Below are positions 41,568 to 43,432 of a stretch of 43,432 bases of DNA, piece after piece. A program made the position numbers and the translations under genes. Position 1 is the stretch's first letter. The number at the start of each line of letters is the position of its first letter. Origin of the DNA: Verrucomicrobiota bacterium (GTDB lineage Bacteria; Verrucomicrobiota; Verrucomicrobiia; Chthoniobacterales; UBA10450); contig QHQA01000016.1 in NCBI GenBank assembly GCA_003219695.1, forward strand, positions 1,416 through 44,847. Reading direction: 5' to 3'. The notes below the pieces were generated by a model that saw only the letters and a list, made by a program, of their open reading frames with translations, had not been told where the DNA came from and did no database searches.

Positions 41568-43432
41568 TCAATCGCGCTTTTTCAACGGCGCGCCGCCGAG
41601 CAGCGGCAGAACAAAAAGGTTCGCCAGAATATCGATGACGCATCCGGCAAGCACGACGAGACCGAACCGTTGCGTCGGCGGAAAATCCGAGAGCACGAAA
41701 ATGGCAAAGCCGGCGGCGATGATCAGATCCGAATAGACGATCCCGCGCCATTGTTCTTCGCGTCCGGCCGCCCATGCAGCCCAGCCTTTCTTTCCATCTT
41801 GCTGCGCGCGACGCACGCCGAAGACAAGATGAATCATCGAATCGATGGCGATGCCGATGCAGACGTTCGTGGCCGGCGCCGAAATAATGTCCACTGGCAC
41901 ATTGAACCAGCCGATGCCCCCAAGCATCGACAGTGGCACAAGCGTCAGGCTCGCGATCATGGCAAATGCGCCGCGGATGGATCGGGCGACGACGAACGCG
42001 ATCACAACGAACAACACATTTAGCCAGAACAATCCGGTCACCAGGCTCTCGGCGACCAGCTTGGCCAGCCGTCCCTGCAAATAGTAAATCCCGCCGACTA
42101 GGTCAGCCTTAAATCCATATTTGTGGCAGACAGCGCGAAGATCGTTCACCACATCGACCCGATATTTCGTCCGGCGCGCCTCGATCATCCGCAGCATGAA
42201 CACCGCTTCTTTGCGGTCGTCGGTGACAAAACTTTTTGACACGCGCGCGTACTTCGGTTGCGCCATGATCTCCATCATTTTTTCGTAGCTGATAAGAAAT
42301 GAAAACGGCGTGCGATCGCCTTCGGCCAGAAGAGTCGGCAGCGAAATCACAGTGCCAACGTCTTTCTCGTTCTCCAACGCGCCGTGGAGTCTCCACATTT
42401 TTTGGTAAGCCTCGTCCGTGTTCAACAGGCTGCCGTTCCTCGCGGACACGACCAGTGTGAGCGGGTTGGAGCCGCCGGTGCGATCGACGAATTCCAAGCC
42501 GTCGCGCAGTGGCTGATTCGGTTTGAAATAGGCCATGATGCTCGGGTCAGTGTTCACTTTGCTCAGGCCAAATCCCAAACATGCCGCCAGCAAAATGACG
42601 GCTAACGAGAGCAAAGCAAAACGGCGCGACCAAAATGCGTGCGTCGGTTCTGCCTCCACGATTTTGCTTCTGCGCGGCACAGCCCAGCGTAGGAACGCCG
42701 GATACATCAGGTACGCCGAAGCGAATGCCACGACTGTCCCGAGCACCCCGCCAAATCCCAGCTCGCGCAGCGGCTTTGCCTGAACAATCAGCAGACTGGC
42801 GAAGCCTAACGAGGCGCAGACCATCGACCAGAACGACGGTGGAAAAGTCATGCGCCGCGCGTCTGCCGCGAGGTTCGGCGATTCTTTGCCCATGCGGTGC
42901 GCGCGGTCGGCGAGCGTCTGCCAGTTGAACGTCATATAGACCAGATGCGACAACGCAATCACGAACACGATCGTGCCGAGGTTCACCGTGAGGATTCCGA
43001 TCTTTTGACCAAGGATTGATTGGATGAGCAACGTCAACAAAACGGCGCTCGTGCAAGTGCAGAGCATTCCTATAAACAGCCGGATGGACCGGAACAGCGC
43101 CGCCATCGTTAGGCCAAACAACACTACCGCCGTGAGACTGAAGTAGCGGAAATCGTGCGCCAGACTGCGCCGGAGCATTTCCACCACGTACGGCGGGCCG
43201 GCGACATGAATCCGAAAATCTGGCGCATCCAGCTCATGCACAATCTGCTGGAGGCGCTGGATCGGCTGTTCGGTGTGCTTGCCTCTCATGAAAATGATCA
43301 CGTTGCTGGCCTTCCGATCAGTCGCGATCAACAAGCGGCTCCAGAACGGGCTCTTGATCGCATCTTCAAAGCTTTTCGGTCCCTCGGCCAAACTCTTGAC
43401 CGCGCTGGCTCCGCCGATGGTGTGAACGCGTT
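41568..43432 (-). CDS. RND/MMPL-family lipid exporter, 5' end beyond the window
   Basis: The frame is open to the window edge, so the N-terminus is missing; the TTG at 43391 is not a real start. 621 codons are present, with two blocks of membrane helices separated by a periplasmic domain (about FKPNQPLRDGLEFVDRTGG to VDVVNDLRAVCHKYG). The architecture matches MMPL/HpnN-type exporters of hydrophobic lipids. It is the first gene of the minus-strand run leading into the desaturase, hydroxylase, synthase and acyltransferase genes, 34 bp before the desaturase. Export of the finished lipid to the outer membrane is the likely role, by inference. Confidence 0.83.
   Translation of the reverse strand, partial: RVHTIGGASAVKSLAEGPKSFEDAIKSPFWSRLLIATDRKASNVIIFMRGKHTEQPIQRLQQIVHELDAPDFRIHVAGPPYVVEMLRRSLAHDFRYFSLTAVVLFGLTMAALFRSIRLFIGMLCTCTSAVLLTLLIQSILGQKIGILTVNLGTIVFVIALSHLVYMTFNWQTLADRAHRMGKESPNLAADARRMTFPPSFWSMVCASLGFASLLIVQAKPLRELGFGGVLGTVVAFASAYLMYPAFLRWAVPRRSKIVEAEPTHAFWSRRFALLSLAVILLAACLGFGLSKVNTDPSIMAYFKPNQPLRDGLEFVDRTGGSNPLTLVVSARNGSLLNTDEAYQKMWRLHGALENEKDVGTVISLPTLLAEGDRTPFSFLISYEKMMEIMAQPKYARVSKSFVTDDRKEAVFMLRMIEARRTKYRVDVVNDLRAVCHKYGFKADLVGGIYYLQGRLAKLVAESLVTGLFWLNVLFVVIAFVVARSIRGAFAMIASLTLVPLSMLGGIGWFNVPVDIISAPATNVCIGIAIDSMIHLVFGVRRAQQDGKKGWAAWAAGREEQWRGIVYSDLIIAAGFAIFVLSDFPPTQRFGLVVLAGCVIDILANLFVLPLLGGAPLKKRD

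Overview
The window reads as a chromosomal stretch of a Gram-negative, moderately GC-rich bacterium. Outer-membrane proteins, two TolC-type channels, a MacB/LolD-type exporter, hairpin-rich intergenic repeats and an eclectic gene mix suggest a soil Verrucomicrobiota or a relative. That placement is inference: no rRNA or other marker gene is present.

Layout. (1) 1-4.6 kb: a MITE-like repeat, a VKOR-family disulfide enzyme, a heavy-metal-type two-component system (response regulator and kinase overlapping), a candidate operator, and a large outer-membrane protein. (2) 4.65-9.9 kb: a self-contained selenocysteine cassette. It holds a SelW/Rdx-family gene with an in-frame UGA (4784-5020), the selenocysteine tRNA selC (5215-5305), selD with its own in-frame UGA at the catalytic position (5409-6470), selA and selB. 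Both UGA genes look broken to a standard ORF search; both are followed by a candidate bacterial SECIS hairpin. (3) 9.9-16.1 kb: an AddB/AddA-type recombination helicase-nuclease pair directly behind selB. (4) 16.2-17.3 kb, minus strand: myo-inositol-1-phosphate synthase. (5) 17.5-23.8 kb: a tightly coupled export operon (TolC, TolC, periplasmic adaptor, ABC permease, ABC ATPase). (6) 23.9-33.7 kb: envelope glycan/lipid genes, including a nucleotidyltransferase-like/CDP-alcohol phosphotransferase fusion, a radical SAM protein, a sugar-nucleotide epimerase, GT39 and GT2 glycosyltransferases, a ChbG/HpnK deacetylase, a flippase and another glycosyltransferase. (7) 33.8-43.4 kb: what looks like a sphingolipid locus. 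It contains an SDR, an inositol-1-phosphate cytidylyltransferase-like protein, two canonical CDP-alcohol phosphotransferases, a large GNAT-like acyltransferase, an alpha-oxoamine synthase (serine palmitoyltransferase candidate), a fatty-acid 2-hydroxylase, a sphingolipid delta-4 desaturase-like enzyme and an RND/MMPL lipid exporter cut by the window end.

How the parts may work together. Regions 4 and 7 suggest that inositol 1-phosphate is activated to CDP-inositol and passed to a locally made, hydroxylated and desaturated ceramide-like lipid, which is then exported. This is a hypothesis built from family assignments and gene order. The selenium cassette appears to serve at least two local selenoproteins, one of them SelD itself.

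The most unusual small-scale feature is a 44-nt repeat present in opposite orientations inside two reading frames, selA (6932-6975) and the second tolC (18944-18987), with 42 of 44 bases identical and no frame disruption. Several other palindromic repeats (REP-like) occupy the intergenic gaps.
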